A stretch of 36,809 nt of DNA, from the NCBI GenBank assembly GCA_017457295.1, contig JAFTHS010000038.1:1-36809 (forward strand), written 5' to 3'. The position numbers and the translations under genes were made by a program. Positions 1 through 8,973 of the stretch are shown here, one piece after another; position 1 is the first letter of the stretch; each line of letters starts with the position of its first letter. A model generated the notes under the pieces. It was given only the letters and a program-made list of their open reading frames with translations, searched no databases and had not been told where the DNA came from. Source of the DNA: Paludibacteraceae bacterium (GTDB taxonomy: Bacteria > Bacteroidota > Bacteroidia > Bacteroidales > Paludibacteraceae).

Positions 1-149
1 CCGAGCGTTTGGTATATTGGCAAACGCTCTTTGAGCAGCAACTTGACCATCCTCAACAAGGCGAAAAACAGTACGTTAAACTACAATGTTATATCGCTGC
101 ACAACTGCTTATAAAACTGAAAGCAGACAATAACACAAAGACAAACTAA
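1..149 (+). CDS. 3' end of an unidentified protein gene (partial)
   Basis: The third reading frame is open from the window edge to a TAA at 147-149 and gives about 48 residues, beginning ERLVYWQTLFEQQ and ending KADNNTKTN. It is hydrophilic and probably helical, with a charged Lys/Asn-rich end as expected of a C-terminus. The other two forward frames hit stops earlier. I recognise no domain. The gene begins outside the window, so its function cannot be judged. Its 3' side is followed within 25 bp by the inverted iteron block at 174-276. Confidence 0.55.
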   Translation, partial: ERLVYWQTLFEQQLDHPQQGEKQYVKLQCYIAAQLLIKLKADNNTKTN

Positions 150-173
150 TACAGACAAATGCCTCTCATTCGT

Positions 174-276
174 GTGTAACAGTGTAACGGTGTAACACCT
201 CATTCTATAATATATACCCCCGCACACACATGTATAGTTATATAAAACTACTGTTACACTGTTACACCGTTACACC
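174..276. repeat. Inverted pair of 8-bp iteron blocks
   Basis: The left block holds three GTGTAAC units at 174-180, 182-188 and 190-196. The right block holds three GTTACAC units, the reverse complement, at 253-259, 261-267 and 269-275. Both have an exact 8-bp period. The arms are about 23 bp, differ only at the single-base separators, and lie around 56 bp of AT-rich DNA. They could form an imperfect hairpin or a paired protein-binding array. The block fills the gap between the partial gene and the methyltransferase at 304. I know no function for it. Confidence 0.8.
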
Positions 277-303
277 TAAATAGTCAAAATAATAGATAAA
301 AAT

Positions 304-978
304 ATGAAAACAACTCAATTGATTATTAGCGGATTATGTAAACTCCTGTGTGGTATGGCCTTGATTGGCTTGCTGCTCTTTTGGCCAGCAGGCACATGGC
401 ACTATTGGCAGGCGTGGTTGCTGCTTGCCTTGCTGTTTGTACCTATGACTTGCATGGGTATTTGGCTACTAATCTCCATGCCCGAGCTATTGGCTAAACG
501 GCTGAACAACAAGGAGAAAGAGCAAACCCAAAAGCATGTAGTAGCCCTTTCGGGATTGATGTTTATCGGCGGCTTTGTCCTCTGCGGTTTAGACCACCGT
601 TTCGCGTGGTCAAGTTTGCCCCTTTGGGCGAGTGTCATTCCCTCGGTAGTCTTCCTGATAGGGTATGCCTTGTACGCCGAAGTGTTGCGCGAAAATGCCT
701 ACCTATCCAGAACCATTGAGGTGCAAGATCATCAACAATTGATTGACACTGGATTATATGGCATTGTGCGCCATCCGATGTACACAGCCACCTTGCTCAT
801 GTTCCTCTCAATGCCAATAGTGCTGGGCTCTGCTTGGGCATTGTTGGTGTTTGGTGTTTATCCCATACTCATTATCCGACGCATATACAACGAGGAGCAG
901 GTGCTGGCGGCAGGACTGCCCGGATATACCGATTATCAGCAACGCGTCCGCTGGCGCCTCATACCAGGCATTTGGTAG
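304..978 (+). CDS. Isoprenylcysteine carboxyl methyltransferase-like integral membrane protein
   Basis: This 224-residue protein has about five hydrophobic segments (near residues 6-27, 34-57, 79-97, 107-128 and 160-191). It also carries the hallmark of the ICMT/PEMT-like membrane methyltransferases: YGIVRHPMY, with Arg156-His157-Pro158, followed by a C-terminal EEQ..., GY..Y and R.R..P block that binds S-adenosylmethionine in the family. Family members methylate small molecules or lipids at the membrane; bacterial substrates are mostly unknown, and no prenylated-protein substrate should be assumed. It appears to be a single-gene unit with a hairpin and T-run just after the stop (994-1015). 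No consensus TAnnTTTG promoter is visible upstream, where the inverted iterons lie. Family assignment is good; substrate unknown. Confidence 0.82.
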   Translation: MKTTQLIISGLCKLLCGMALIGLLLFWPAGTWHYWQAWLLLALLFVPMTCMGIWLLISMPELLAKRLNNKEKEQTQKHVVALSGLMFIGGFVLCGLDHRFAWSSLPLWASVIPSVVFLIGYALYAEVLRENAYLSRTIEVQDHQQLIDTGLYGIVRHPMYTATLLMFLSMPIVLGSAWALLVFGVYPILIIRRIYNEEQVLAAGLPGYTDYQQRVRWRLIPGIW

Positions 979-993
979 GATAAGAGAGAATGG

Positions 994-1015
994 GATAGAT
1001 AAAATCTATCTTTTT
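994..1015 (+). terminator. Probable intrinsic terminator of the methyltransferase gene
   Basis: GATAGAT at 994-1000 and ATCTATC at 1004-1010 make a 7-bp stem with a 3-nt loop, directly followed by five T (1011-1015). The stem is AT-rich and weak, but it sits 16 bp after the stop at 978. A near copy with a 5-nt loop and six T lies at 1236-1260. Confidence 0.5.
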
Positions 1016-1235
1016 CGATAAAATCGCACTATAATTTGCATATATGCGGAATTTTTTGTACCTTCGAGGACACCGACCTTGCTACGCTCGCCCACCTCGA
1101 AATTACAGTAGCGAAATGCGGTAAATACTCCAGTACACTCGCAATCATTTGCAACAATAAGTTAGCACTTAATCATCCTATCATTTAGCATCTCACAACT
1201 AAGCAAGCTTGAATGAGTGCTAAATGATAGGCTGC
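1016..1235. repeat. Non-coding stretch with nested inverted repeats
   Basis: No plausible gene lies between 979 and 1378. This part holds a 10-bp palindrome around 1037-1048, a 7-bp inverted pair (TTCGAGG at 1063-1069, CCTCGAA at 1095-1101), and a 14-bp perfect inverted repeat, CCTATCATTTAGCA at 1177-1190 with its complement at 1218-1231. The 14-bp arms extend by CTCA/TGAG with one bulged base, giving an 18-bp stem with a loop near 1196-1213. The stretch is bounded on both sides by GATAGAT...ATCTATC-T5/6 hairpins. It may be a small RNA region or a decayed element; no promoter matching the local consensus was found inside it. Confidence 0.55.
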
Positions 1236-1260
1236 GATAGATGTCAAATCTATCTTTTTT
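1236..1260 (+). terminator. Hairpin with T-run upstream of aspS promoter
   Basis: GATAGAT (1236-1242), a 5-nt loop, ATCTATC (1248-1254), then TTTTTT (1255-1260). It lies upstream of the aspS promoter at 1282-1312, so it would not attenuate aspS; it could end a transcript coming from the 1016-1235 stretch. Confidence 0.4.
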
Positions 1261-1281
1261 ACAAATAATTTCTCGTTTTAC

Positions 1282-1312
1282 TTGCGTATTTACATTTTTT
1301 GTTGTAACTTTG
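1282..1312 (+). promoter_or_regulatory. aspS promoter (TTG-N20-TAnnTTTG)
   Basis: TTG at 1282-1284, 20 bp, then TAACTTTG at 1305-1312, matching the -33/-7 consensus of the Bacteroidetes primary sigma factor. The expected start near 1318 leaves a leader of about 60 nt, CA-rich, before the ATG at 1379. This position decides the aspS start: an in-frame ATG at 1241 lies upstream of the promoter. Confidence 0.75.
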
Positions 1313-1378
1313 CGCGTTTTTTTGTGGGGCAACAATACACCACACTACACAACTGCTAACAATACTACACAATACATT

Positions 1379-3169
1379 ATGTTTAGAACCAACACTTGTG
1401 GCGAGCTTCGCCTCGCCGATGCAGGCAAAACAGTCACCCTTGCAGGGTGGGCACAACGTATCCGCAAAATGGGCGGTATGACATTCATCGACCTTCGTGA
1501 CCGATATGGTATCACACAACTTGCTTTCCAATCTGACGGCAGCGCAGAGCAAGACGCTTTGCTGGAACAAGCCAATGGAGTAGGGCGCGAGTTTGTACTA
1601 CAAGTAACTGGCGAAGTCATTGAACGTCAAAGCAAAAACGCGCAAATACCTACAGGCGAAATAGAAATTAAAGTAGCCCAAATGAATATCCTCAACGCTG
1701 CTGTTACTCCTCCATTTACCATTGAAGATGAGACCGATGGTGGCGATGATATTCGTATGAAATACAGATACTTAGATCTTCGTCGCAACTGCGTAAGAAA
1801 GAACCTCGAACTCCGCCACAAAATGGCGTTCGAAGTACGCCGTTACCTGGATGAAAAGGGCTTCCTTGAGGTAGAGACACCAGTACTCGTGAACTCAACC
1901 CCAGAAGGCGCACGCGACTTTATCGTGCCAAGCCGTATGAACCCAGGACAGTTCTACGCACTGCCACAAAGTCCACAGATTTTGAAGCAATTGCTTATGG
2001 TCAGCGGTTTCGACCGTTACTTCCAAATTGTAAAGTGCTTCCGCGATGAGGACTTGCGTGCAGACCGCCAACCAGAGTTCACACAAATCGACTGCGAGAT
2101 GTCGTTCGTGGAGCAAGAAGATGTGCTTCAACTCTTCGAAGGGATGTCAAAACACCTGTTCAAGTCCATTCTCAATATTGACTTGCCAGATTTCCCACGT
2201 ATGACATGGGCTGATGCCATGAAATACTACGGAAGCGATAAGCCAGATACACGCTTTGGTATGGAGTTCGTGGAGCTGCATGACCTTTTCCACGCTATCG
2301 AGGAACAGAAAGAAGAGAAGTTTAGTGTATTTGCTAATGCTGCATACATTGGCGGTATCTGTGCTACAGGTTGCGCTACATACACCCGCAAGCAATTGGA
2401 TGCCCTCACAGACTACGTGAAACGCCCACAGGTTGGCGCGAAAGGTATGGTTTATGCCCGCGTAGAGGCAGATGGCAATGTGAAATCGAGCGTAGATAAA
2501 TTCTACAACCAAGACCAATTGCAAGAGGTGGCTAAGGCGATGAATGCTCAGCCAGGTGACTTGATTCTGATTCTCTCTGGCGACGATGCCATGAAGACTC
2601 GCAAGCAATTGTGCGAGCTGCGTCTGGAGGTCGGCAAACAACTCGGTTTGCGTGATCCTAAGAAGTTCTCATGCCTATGGATTGTGGATTTCCCAATGTA
2701 CGAGTGGAGCGACGAGGAGCAACGCCTCATGGCTATGCACCATCCATTTACCAGTCCAAAACCAGAGGATATTCCACTGATGGACACCGATCCTGCAGCT
2801 GTACGCGCTAACGCTTATGATATGGTAATCAACGGTGTAGAGGTTGGTGGCGGTAGTATCCGTATCCACGATGCAGCTTTGCAACAACGCACCTTCGAGA
2901 TACTTGGTTTCACACCAGAAGAGGCACAACTCAAGTTCGGCTTCCTGATGAATGCCTTTAAGTTCGGTGCGCCACCTCATGGCGGTTTGGCATACGGCTT
3001 GGATCGTTTCGTTAGTTTGTTTGCTGGCTTGGATAGCATCCGCGACTGCATCGCATTCCCAAAGAACAACCAAGGACGCGATGTGATGTTGGGCGCTCCT
3101 GGCTTGGTGGATCAAAAGCAACTGGATGAGTTGATGATTGATCTCCGTGAAATGAAAAATGAAAACTAA
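1379..3169 (+). CDS. aspS: Aspartate--tRNA ligase
   Basis: The protein charges tRNA-Asp with aspartate in the cytoplasm, using ATP. From the ATG at 1379 it has 596 residues, the usual size of a bacterial AspRS that includes the GAD insertion domain. The start reads [11 protein letters not shown] and runs into the OB-fold anticodon-binding domain. Class II motifs are visible: motif 1 around FLEVETPVL, motif 2 around [19 protein letters not shown] near residues 220-235, and motif 3 as GLAYGLDRF near residue 535. An in-frame extension back to 1241 is open, but it is hydrophobic, unlike AspRS, and precedes the promoter, so I reject it. The gene is followed at 13 bp by a small membrane-protein gene in the same direction. 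Confidence 0.97.
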   Translation: MFRTNTCGELRLADAGKTVTLAGWAQRIRKMGGMTFIDLRDRYGITQLAFQSDGSAEQDALLEQANGVGREFVLQVTGEVIERQSKNAQIPTGEIEIKVAQMNILNAAVTPPFTIEDETDGGDDIRMKYRYLDLRRNCVRKNLELRHKMAFEVRRYLDEKGFLEVETPVLVNSTPEGARDFIVPSRMNPGQFYALPQSPQILKQLLMVSGFDRYFQIVKCFRDEDLRADRQPEFTQIDCEMSFVEQEDVLQLFEGMSKHLFKSILNIDLPDFPRMTWADAMKYYGSDKPDTRFGMEFVELHDLFHAIEEQKEEKFSVFANAAYIGGICATGCATYTRKQLDALTDYVKRPQVGAKGMVYARVEADGNVKSSVDKFYNQDQLQEVAKAMNAQPGDLILILSGDDAMKTRKQLCELRLEVGKQLGLRDPKKFSCLWIVDFPMYEWSDEEQRLMAMHHPFTSPKPEDIPLMDTDPAAVRANAYDMVINGVEVGGGSIRIHDAALQQRTFEILGFTPEEAQLKFGFLMNAFKFGAPPHGGLAYGLDRFVSLFAGLDSIRDCIAFPKNNQGRDVMLGAPGLVDQKQLDELMIDLREMKNEN

Positions 3170-3182
3170 AAAGGGATAAGTC

Positions 3183-3497
3183 ATGGATAAAATAATGCGA
3201 AATGGCGTTGTTGATTTGTTAACACAACTATCAATGCAGTTTAATATGGATACAGAAACCATGATTTGGGTAGTGTTTGCTGTTGGTATGACTCTAGCTA
3301 TTGGTATAACATTATTGTTGTCACGTAAATCAACTACCATCTATAATTGGACACATGATGAAAATGGACAAATCAATAATAATATTAAGATAGTTATTTT
3401 TGGATCACTGTTTCTTATTATTGGACTGCTGTATGGTCTATTATGGTTAATATCCCAAATTGATTGGGTTATATCAAATCATAACTATTTATGGTAA
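3183..3497 (+). CDS. Small two-TM membrane protein, unknown function
   Basis: This 104-residue protein has a short amphipathic start and two clear membrane helices, near residues 27-46 (WVVFAVGMTLAIGITLLLS) and 70-92 (IVIFGSLFLIIGLLYGLLWLI). They are separated by a hydrophilic stretch with NWTHDENGQINNN. I recognise no family. It begins 13 bp after aspS, so it is probably cotranscribed. Its coding sequence is clearly more AT-rich than aspS or lon, which may indicate a recently acquired or fast-evolving gene. A 221-codon opposite-strand frame overlaps it but mostly mirrors aspS. Whether it is expressed is an inference from spacing and the clean membrane topology. Confidence 0.65.
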   Translation: MDKIMRNGVVDLLTQLSMQFNMDTETMIWVVFAVGMTLAIGITLLLSRKSTTIYNWTHDENGQINNNIKIVIFGSLFLIIGLLYGLLWLISQIDWVISNHNYLW

Positions 3498-3613
3498 TAT
3501 AATTCAAAGACATTGTGTTTTCCCTAATTGCAATTATGTAAAATAGAATTTATTGAGAAGTACCCTAGTAAAATTAAATTGTGAAATTGTATATTGAAAA
3601 TTTATAAATCAAA

Positions 3614-6040
3614 ATGACCTACCTTGATGAATTATTAAACACTGATGATAATCAGAAAGTGGAAGTAGATTATATTCCATTGGCTGCTGATGACGATACC
3701 AAAGAACCAGACTTGCAAGATGGCGATGTGCTAGGCGTGTTGCCACTTCGCAATATGGTGCTCTTTCCTGGTGTGCTGCTACCAGTGACTGTAGCACGAC
3801 CCAAATCCAAGAAACTTGTTACCAACGCTTTCAAGAATGATGAACTGCTTGCCGTATGCTGTCAACGTGTACAAGATGTGCAAGAACCATCATCTGATGA
3901 CCTCTATACCATTGGCACCGCAGGACGCGTGATGCGTACACTCGACATGCCAGATGGCAGTTTGATGGTGATAATGGAAGGTATTCAACGTATTGAAATA
4001 CAAGAAATTACTGCTACAAAGCCATATATGAAAGCTAAAGTGGCTGTTTTGGAAGAGGATTTTCCAAAGCGCAACGACAAAGAGTTTATCGCCCTTGTTA
4101 GCAGTCTCAAAAACCAAGCTGAGAAAATACTCAAACGCATGGATAACATACCTGCTGAAGCAGGCATGACCTTGCGTAGCATAGATAATCCTCCTACTCT
4201 GGTAAACTATATTTGCGGAAACTTTGGCGTGCGCATACCAGATAAACAACGATTGTTGGAAATGTCCTCACTGAAAGAGCGTGCAGTAACTCTACTTGAA
4301 ATATTGACTAGCGAGCTGCAAATGCTTGATATGAAGGCGGTTATCCAAAATAAAACCAAAGAGGATATCGACAAAGAGCAACGCGAATATCTACTCCAAC
4401 GTCAGATGGAGACTATTCAGCGTGAGTTGGGTAATACAGATGAGCAAATGGCTAACGCAATGCTCGAACGTGCCAAGCAAAAGAAGTGGAGTGAGAAGAT
4501 GCAAAAGACCTTCGAGAATGAACTAAAGAAACTGCGTCGCATACCTACCCACTCGCCAGAGTACTCCACCCTGCAAAACTACCTTGAGATATTGCTCGAC
4601 TTGCCTTGGAATGAATATTCAGAGGACAATTACGACATACGCAATGCACAAAAGGTGCTTGACCAAGACCACTATGGCATGGAAAAAGTCAAGGAGCGTA
4701 TCATAGAATATCTGGCTGTACTGAAGATGAAAGCTAACACCAAAAGCGGTGATATGAAAGCTCCTATCCTATGTCTCTACGGTCCTCCAGGTGTAGGTAA
4801 AACCAGTCTTGGTCGCTCTATAGCAGAAGCATTGGGCAGAAAATATGCGCGCATCAGTCTCGGTGGTTTGCATGACGAATCAGAGATTCGCGGTCATCGT
4901 CGCACCTATATTGGTGCTATGCCAGGACGTATCATTGAGAACCTCAGAAAAGTGAAGACCAGCAACCCTGTGTTTGTCTTGGATGAGATAGACAAAATCG
5001 GCTCTGACTACAAAGGCGACCCAACGAGCGCATTGCTTGAAGTGCTTGATCCTGAGCAGAATGGAACGTTCCACGACAACTACCTTGATGTGGATTATGA
5101 CTTGAGCAAAGTACTGTTTATTGCTACAGCCAACTCGCTAGACACAATTCCTCGCCCCCTACTCGACCGTATGGAACTTATCGAGATGACGGGTTACTTG
5201 CAAGAGGAGAAAGAGGAGATTGCCAAACGCCACCTGCTGCCTAAAGAACTGCATAACCACGGACTGAAGGCATCGCAACTAAAACTGAAGAAAGCCATCA
5301 TAGCAGAGATCATAGATAAGTACACCCGCGAGTCTGGTGTGCGCAGTTTGGAACGTCAGATTGCTGCTATCTGCCGAAAAGTAGTGACACGTATCTCATT
5401 GGAAGAGGATTACAACGTTTCTGTTACGAGCGAAGATCTGGTAGCATATCTCGGCAAACAACGCTACTCGCGCGATGAGTGGGAAACCAACAAATATATA
5501 GGTGTAGTAACAGGATTGGCATGGACACAAGTGGGTGGCGAGATACTTTTTATAGAAACCTCGCTCTCACCAAGCAAGACCCCTACCCTTACCCTCACGG
5601 GAAACTTGGGCGACGTGATGAAAGAATCAGCCACCATCGCTATGGGCTATATCAAGGCGCATGCTGACCAATTCGGCATAGCACGCAAAATGATTGACAC
5701 CCACTCCGTGCATATCCACGTACCTGAAGGCGCCATACCTAAAGATGGACCTAGTGCAGGTATTACCATGACTACTGCTCTCGTTAGTGCCTTCACATGT
5801 CGCAAAGTACGCCCTCGCATTGCCATGACAGGCGAGATGACGCTGCGCGGAAAAGTACTGCCAATCGGAGGCGTAAAAGAGAAGATTTTGGCGGCTAAGC
5901 GTGCAGGAATTACAGATTTAGTACTGTGCCAAGACAATCAAAAAGACGTGGAGGATATCGCACCTAAATACCTAAAAGGACTATCATTCCACTATGTGAA
6001 AGATATTCAAGAGGTGATTGAATTGGCTCTGCTGAAATAA
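3614..6040 (+). CDS. lon: ATP-dependent endopeptidase Lon
   Basis: Lon degrades damaged and regulatory proteins in the cytoplasm, coupling ATP hydrolysis to unfolding and proteolysis. The 808 residues contain, in order, the N-terminal LON substrate-binding domain ([16 protein letters not shown] near residue 43), a coiled helical region, an AAA+ module with Walker A GPPGVGKT at 390-397 and Walker [11 protein letters not shown], and the Lon protease domain. The catalytic serine is Ser714 in DGPSAG and the lysine is in the KEK motif at 755-757. All key residues are present and the length is typical. It follows the small membrane protein by 116 bp of AT-rich DNA with no consensus promoter that I can see. 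It ends at a strong palindromic terminator. Confidence 0.97.
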   Translation: MTYLDELLNTDDNQKVEVDYIPLAADDDTKEPDLQDGDVLGVLPLRNMVLFPGVLLPVTVARPKSKKLVTNAFKNDELLAVCCQRVQDVQEPSSDDLYTIGTAGRVMRTLDMPDGSLMVIMEGIQRIEIQEITATKPYMKAKVAVLEEDFPKRNDKEFIALVSSLKNQAEKILKRMDNIPAEAGMTLRSIDNPPTLVNYICGNFGVRIPDKQRLLEMSSLKERAVTLLEILTSELQMLDMKAVIQNKTKEDIDKEQREYLLQRQMETIQRELGNTDEQMANAMLERAKQKKWSEKMQKTFENELKKLRRIPTHSPEYSTLQNYLEILLDLPWNEYSEDNYDIRNAQKVLDQDHYGMEKVKERIIEYLAVLKMKANTKSGDMKAPILCLYGPPGVGKTSLGRSIAEALGRKYARISLGGLHDESEIRGHRRTYIGAMPGRIIENLRKVKTSNPVFVLDEIDKIGSDYKGDPTSALLEVLDPEQNGTFHDNYLDVDYDLSKVLFIATANSLDTIPRPLLDRMELIEMTGYLQEEKEEIAKRHLLPKELHNHGLKASQLKLKKAIIAEIIDKYTRESGVRSLERQIAAICRKVVTRISLEEDYNVSVTSEDLVAYLGKQRYSRDEWETNKYIGVVTGLAWTQVGGEILFIETSLSPSKTPTLTLTGNLGDVMKESATIAMGYIKAHADQFGIARKMIDTHSVHIHVPEGAIPKDGPSAGITMTTALVSAFTCRKVRPRIAMTGEMTLRGKVLPIGGVKEKILAAKRAGITDLVLCQDNQKDVEDIAPKYLKGLSFHYVKDIQEVIELALLK

Positions 6041-6067
6041 TGAGAAAATAGATAATCAGATGATAAC

Positions 6068-6103
6068 AAAAAATAGGGTCAGAAATTTCTGACCCTATTT
6101 TTT
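6068..6103. terminator. Bidirectional terminator between lon and acyl-CoA ligase
   Basis: A perfect palindrome with arms AAATAGGGTCAGAAA (6071-6085) and its complement (6086-6100), flanked by A-runs on the left and T-runs on the right. It forms an intrinsic terminator on both strands between convergent genes. Confidence 0.92.
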
Positions 6104-6119
6104 TACAATATATTTTTGA

Positions 6120-7772
6120 TTACTTGTACATAAAGCGTTTAATACTACGTTTAGGCGTTTTCTCAAACTCTTTCTCAACTAATTCAATAGTAGTAACTTG
6201 GCTATAATTAGGAAGCATCTTGTTGAGTTTCACCACATTCTCCTTCATAATTTGATCCACCGTATTGCCTTGCAACACTTCTGCCTTAGCCAATGATGGA
6301 TCAGAGTATACCAATGCTACCAACTTGTGCTCACGATCTACTACGACAGACTCAGTAACGAGAGGCAAACTATTGAGCTTATCCTCTATCTCCTCTGGAT
6401 AGATATTCTGACCATTAGGACTGAGCAACATATTTTTGCTACGTCCGCGCAAGAAGAGATTGCCCTCCTTGTCAATGATACCCAAATCGCCAGTGCGCAT
6501 CCAACCATCTTTGGTAAATGCTTCTTTCGATGCTTCCTCGTTTTTGTAATAACCCATCATCACGTTCACACCGCGCAATTGTAACTCACCCTCTTTCGTA
6601 GTTGGATCTTCGGAATCAATGCGCATTTCCATGCCAACAATGCCTTTACCACAGGAACGATATACATATTTATCCCAATCTTCGTATGTTACCAAAGGTG
6701 CACATTCGGTCATACCATAACCCACGCAATATGGGAAATGCATATCCTTCATACATTTCTCTACCTCTTCGTTGAGCGCAGCACCACCGATAATTAAGAA
6801 ACGCAACTGACCACCAAAAGCTTGCAACAAGGTATTACGTACCTTTTTGTGGATTAGTTTGTTGATAAGTGGAGTCTTCCATAATACTTTCATCACCGGT
6901 TTGTTGATGATTGGGAGTACTTTGCCTTTGATAATCTTCTCAATTACCAATGGAACAGTGAGAATCATGAATGGATGTACTTGCGCAAAAGCCTTCATCA
7001 AGATAGATGGAGTTGGTGCCTTAGTGAGGAAATATACCTCAGCACCATCACATACTTGATACAAGAACTCGAACATCAATCCAAACATGTGCGCAACTGG
7101 CAACATTGACAATACTTTATCACCTGAATTGTGAGGAATCTTCTTTACTGCGAAGTCAATATTTCCACTCAAGTTCTTGTGGGTAATCATCACACCTTTA
7201 GGATTTCCTGTCGATCCTGAAGTATAATTGAGCAAAGCTAATTCGTTGATATTATCAGTTGGATAATTCACATCCGCCTTGCTAAAACCATTAGGATATG
7301 CTTCTGCAAAAGCAGTATCTACCTTGGTATATGCTTGGGCAATTTCCTCATTAGCAGCAAACTGCAACGTATAATCGTCCATCAATACGATTGCAGACAA
7401 CGCAGGCATGTGACTAGCATCAATCTTTTTCAATACGTTAGGGCCCGTGTAAAGCAACTTTGCCTCTGAGTGATTAACTAAATTCTCAACACCTTCGCCA
7501 GTAAAATCAGGCAAAATACTGACAGCTACTGCCTTATACGACTCAATTGCCAAAAAAGTGACACCCCAGTTGGAACAATTGCGTCCGCAGAGCGCAATCT
7601 TATCACCTTCTTGAATACCCAAAAGGCGGAAAGTAGTATGCAGACGAGCAATTTGCACAGCTAATTCACCATAAGTGTATTGAGTTGCACCATCTAAATC
7701 TTTCATCGCCAAATCCGACCACTTGTTGATGACCGTGTTTTGGAGATATTCCATGTAATGTTTCAATTCCAT
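6120..7772 (-). CDS. AMP-dependent acyl-CoA synthetase/ligase (first paralogue)
   Basis: The enzyme is expected to activate a fatty acid with ATP to acyl-AMP and transfer it to CoA (or ACP). The 550 residues show the ANL-superfamily signatures: the P-loop LLNYTSGSTGNPKGVMITH, the GYGMTE adenylate motif, the DGWMRTGDLG hinge region, and a C-terminal lysine segment EFEKTPKRSIKRF that fits the catalytic Lys. The length is somewhat short for a FadD, as in many Bacteroidetes long-chain ligases. A paralogue with the same C-terminal signature is at 32902-34569. The gene appears monocistronic, with a TACCTTTG -7 box and a palindrome at 7817-7834 upstream. Chain-length specificity cannot be read. Confidence 0.88.
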   Translation of the reverse strand: MELKHYMEYLQNTVINKWSDLAMKDLDGATQYTYGELAVQIARLHTTFRLLGIQEGDKIALCGRNCSNWGVTFLAIESYKAVAVSILPDFTGEGVENLVNHSEAKLLYTGPNVLKKIDASHMPALSAIVLMDDYTLQFAANEEIAQAYTKVDTAFAEAYPNGFSKADVNYPTDNINELALLNYTSGSTGNPKGVMITHKNLSGNIDFAVKKIPHNSGDKVLSMLPVAHMFGLMFEFLYQVCDGAEVYFLTKAPTPSILMKAFAQVHPFMILTVPLVIEKIIKGKVLPIINKPVMKVLWKTPLINKLIHKKVRNTLLQAFGGQLRFLIIGGAALNEEVEKCMKDMHFPYCVGYGMTECAPLVTYEDWDKYVYRSCGKGIVGMEMRIDSEDPTTKEGELQLRGVNVMMGYYKNEEASKEAFTKDGWMRTGDLGIIDKEGNLFLRGRSKNMLLSPNGQNIYPEEIEDKLNSLPLVTESVVVDREHKLVALVYSDPSLAKAEVLQGNTVDQIMKENVVKLNKMLPNYSQVTTIELVEKEFEKTPKRSIKRFMYK

Positions 7773-7798
7773 AGTAACAATAATTTATGAATTTGCCA

Positions 7799-7834
7799 CA
7801 AAGGTACAATTTATTTTTCGAACGAGTGTTCAAA
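7799..7834 (-). promoter_or_regulatory. Acyl-CoA ligase promoter with overlapping palindromic operator
   Basis: On the minus strand TACCTTTG (complement of 7799-7806) is a good -7 box, but no TTG occurs at the usual 20-bp spacing. Where the -33 element should be sits TTCGAACGAGTGTTCAAA (7817-7834), an interrupted palindrome with GAAC-N4-GTTC at its core and outer TT/AA bases. That arrangement suggests repressor or activator control, for example by a TetR-type fatty-acid regulator; the regulator is not in this window. Confidence 0.5.
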
Positions 7835-7879
7835 AATATAAATTAATGTTATTTTTTTTGATTTTATTCACTTTTTTTA

Positions 7880-8908
7880 TTATTTTCGCTTTTGTAAGAG
7901 ATAATAATCAACAATTATACTACGTTTGCTGATTAGCGATGGATAAGCATTTACCGAAGCAGACAAATTGCTTTTTCTGATAGCAACGTATTCACGCTTC
8001 ATTCTCCAGAAAGCAGTTCTAGCTTGCACAACGGCCTTAGCATTAGACAATTTACCAGCACATAGCATTTGCAAAGCAGCTACGTAATCCATGAAAAAGC
8101 GAACGACAAACACCACTATTAGTGATATAGTAGGCAGATTCTTATACAACATTAGCAAGTTGTTGCGGAAATTGAGGAAAGTTTTGCGAGGACTCTCATA
8201 TCCCAAAGCTCCCCCGCCCAAGTGATAAACCGATGATTGAGGAACTGCCACCACAGAATATCCTCGACTATTGAGACGCCAACACAAATCTATTTCCTCT
8301 TGATGAGCGAAGAATTTGGCATCTAACCCACCCTCCTTGAGATATATCTCACGACGAATCAGCAAGCAAGCACCCGAAGCCCAAAAAATAGGAGTAATCT
8401 GATCGTATTGCCCATGGTCGGCCTCAAGATGCGTGAGAAAGCGGCCTCTACAATAAGGATAACCCAAGCAATCAATCATGCCCCCTGCTGCACCCGCATG
8501 CTCAAACAGTACATCGTCGGAACCAGAAGCAATAGCATCTTCCTTAGATTGCCAACTAAGTATCTTAGGTTGTACGGCCACCGCGTGCGCGTGCGTACGC
8601 ATGTAAGATAATAAAGGGTTTAGCCAACCATCAGTAACTTCCACGTCGGAATTGAGCAATACCACATACTCAGAATTCACTTGACTGATGGCACGATTGT
8701 AGCCTTCAGCAAAGCCATAATTCTGCTCCAACTGGATAATTCGTATAGCAGGTTGTGTTTGTAGATATGCTATTGAGCCATCAGTGGAAGCGTTGTCAGC
8801 TACCACTAATTCTACTCCATCGCATTGCGTGTGTTGAATTACGGAAGGAAGATAGCGACGTAACATAGCTTCGCCATTCCAATTTAATATGATAACACTA
8901 CAAGTCAT
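7880..8908 (-). CDS. Family 2 glycosyltransferase
   Basis: The protein transfers a sugar from a nucleotide donor to a glycan acceptor at the cytoplasmic face of the membrane. The 342 residues begin with the GT-A signature CSVIILNWNGEAMLRRYL, continue with VVADNASTDGS and GFAEGYNRAI, and have the metal-binding NSD near residue 92. The middle resembles rhamnosyltransferase-type GT2 enzymes (GACLLIRREIY, EEIDLCWRL), and a hydrophobic segment near residues 255-280 could anchor it. It is last in the run from bactofilin, 65 bp after the Wzi-like gene, which places it in cell-surface polysaccharide synthesis. Donor and acceptor are unknown. Confidence 0.88.
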   Translation of the reverse strand: MTCSVIILNWNGEAMLRRYLPSVIQHTQCDGVELVVADNASTDGSIAYLQTQPAIRIIQLEQNYGFAEGYNRAISQVNSEYVVLLNSDVEVTDGWLNPLLSYMRTHAHAVAVQPKILSWQSKEDAIASGSDDVLFEHAGAAGGMIDCLGYPYCRGRFLTHLEADHGQYDQITPIFWASGACLLIRREIYLKEGGLDAKFFAHQEEIDLCWRLNSRGYSVVAVPQSSVYHLGGGALGYESPRKTFLNFRNNLLMLYKNLPTISLIVVFVVRFFMDYVAALQMLCAGKLSNAKAVVQARTAFWRMKREYVAIRKSNLSASVNAYPSLISKRSIIVDYYLLQKRK

Positions 8909-8973
8909 ATTAGCATCGTTTTTTAGGGCTCAAATGGCAGTTGTTGGGTAGCGCAAAGGTTGCGAAATGATGG

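Noticed and set aside
1241-1378. In-frame N-terminal extension of aspS
   Set aside because: It precedes and spans the consensus promoter (1282-1312), is hydrophobic, and does not resemble AspRS; the family start fits the ATG at 1379.
2147-2641. 164-codon minus-strand frame inside aspS
   Set aside because: It lies wholly opposite conserved aspS coding sequence and has no promoter or family features.
2675-3340. 221-codon open frame on the minus strand
   Set aside because: It lies opposite the conserved 3' end of aspS and the small membrane-protein gene; its composition looks like a shadow of those genes and it has no recognisable domain.
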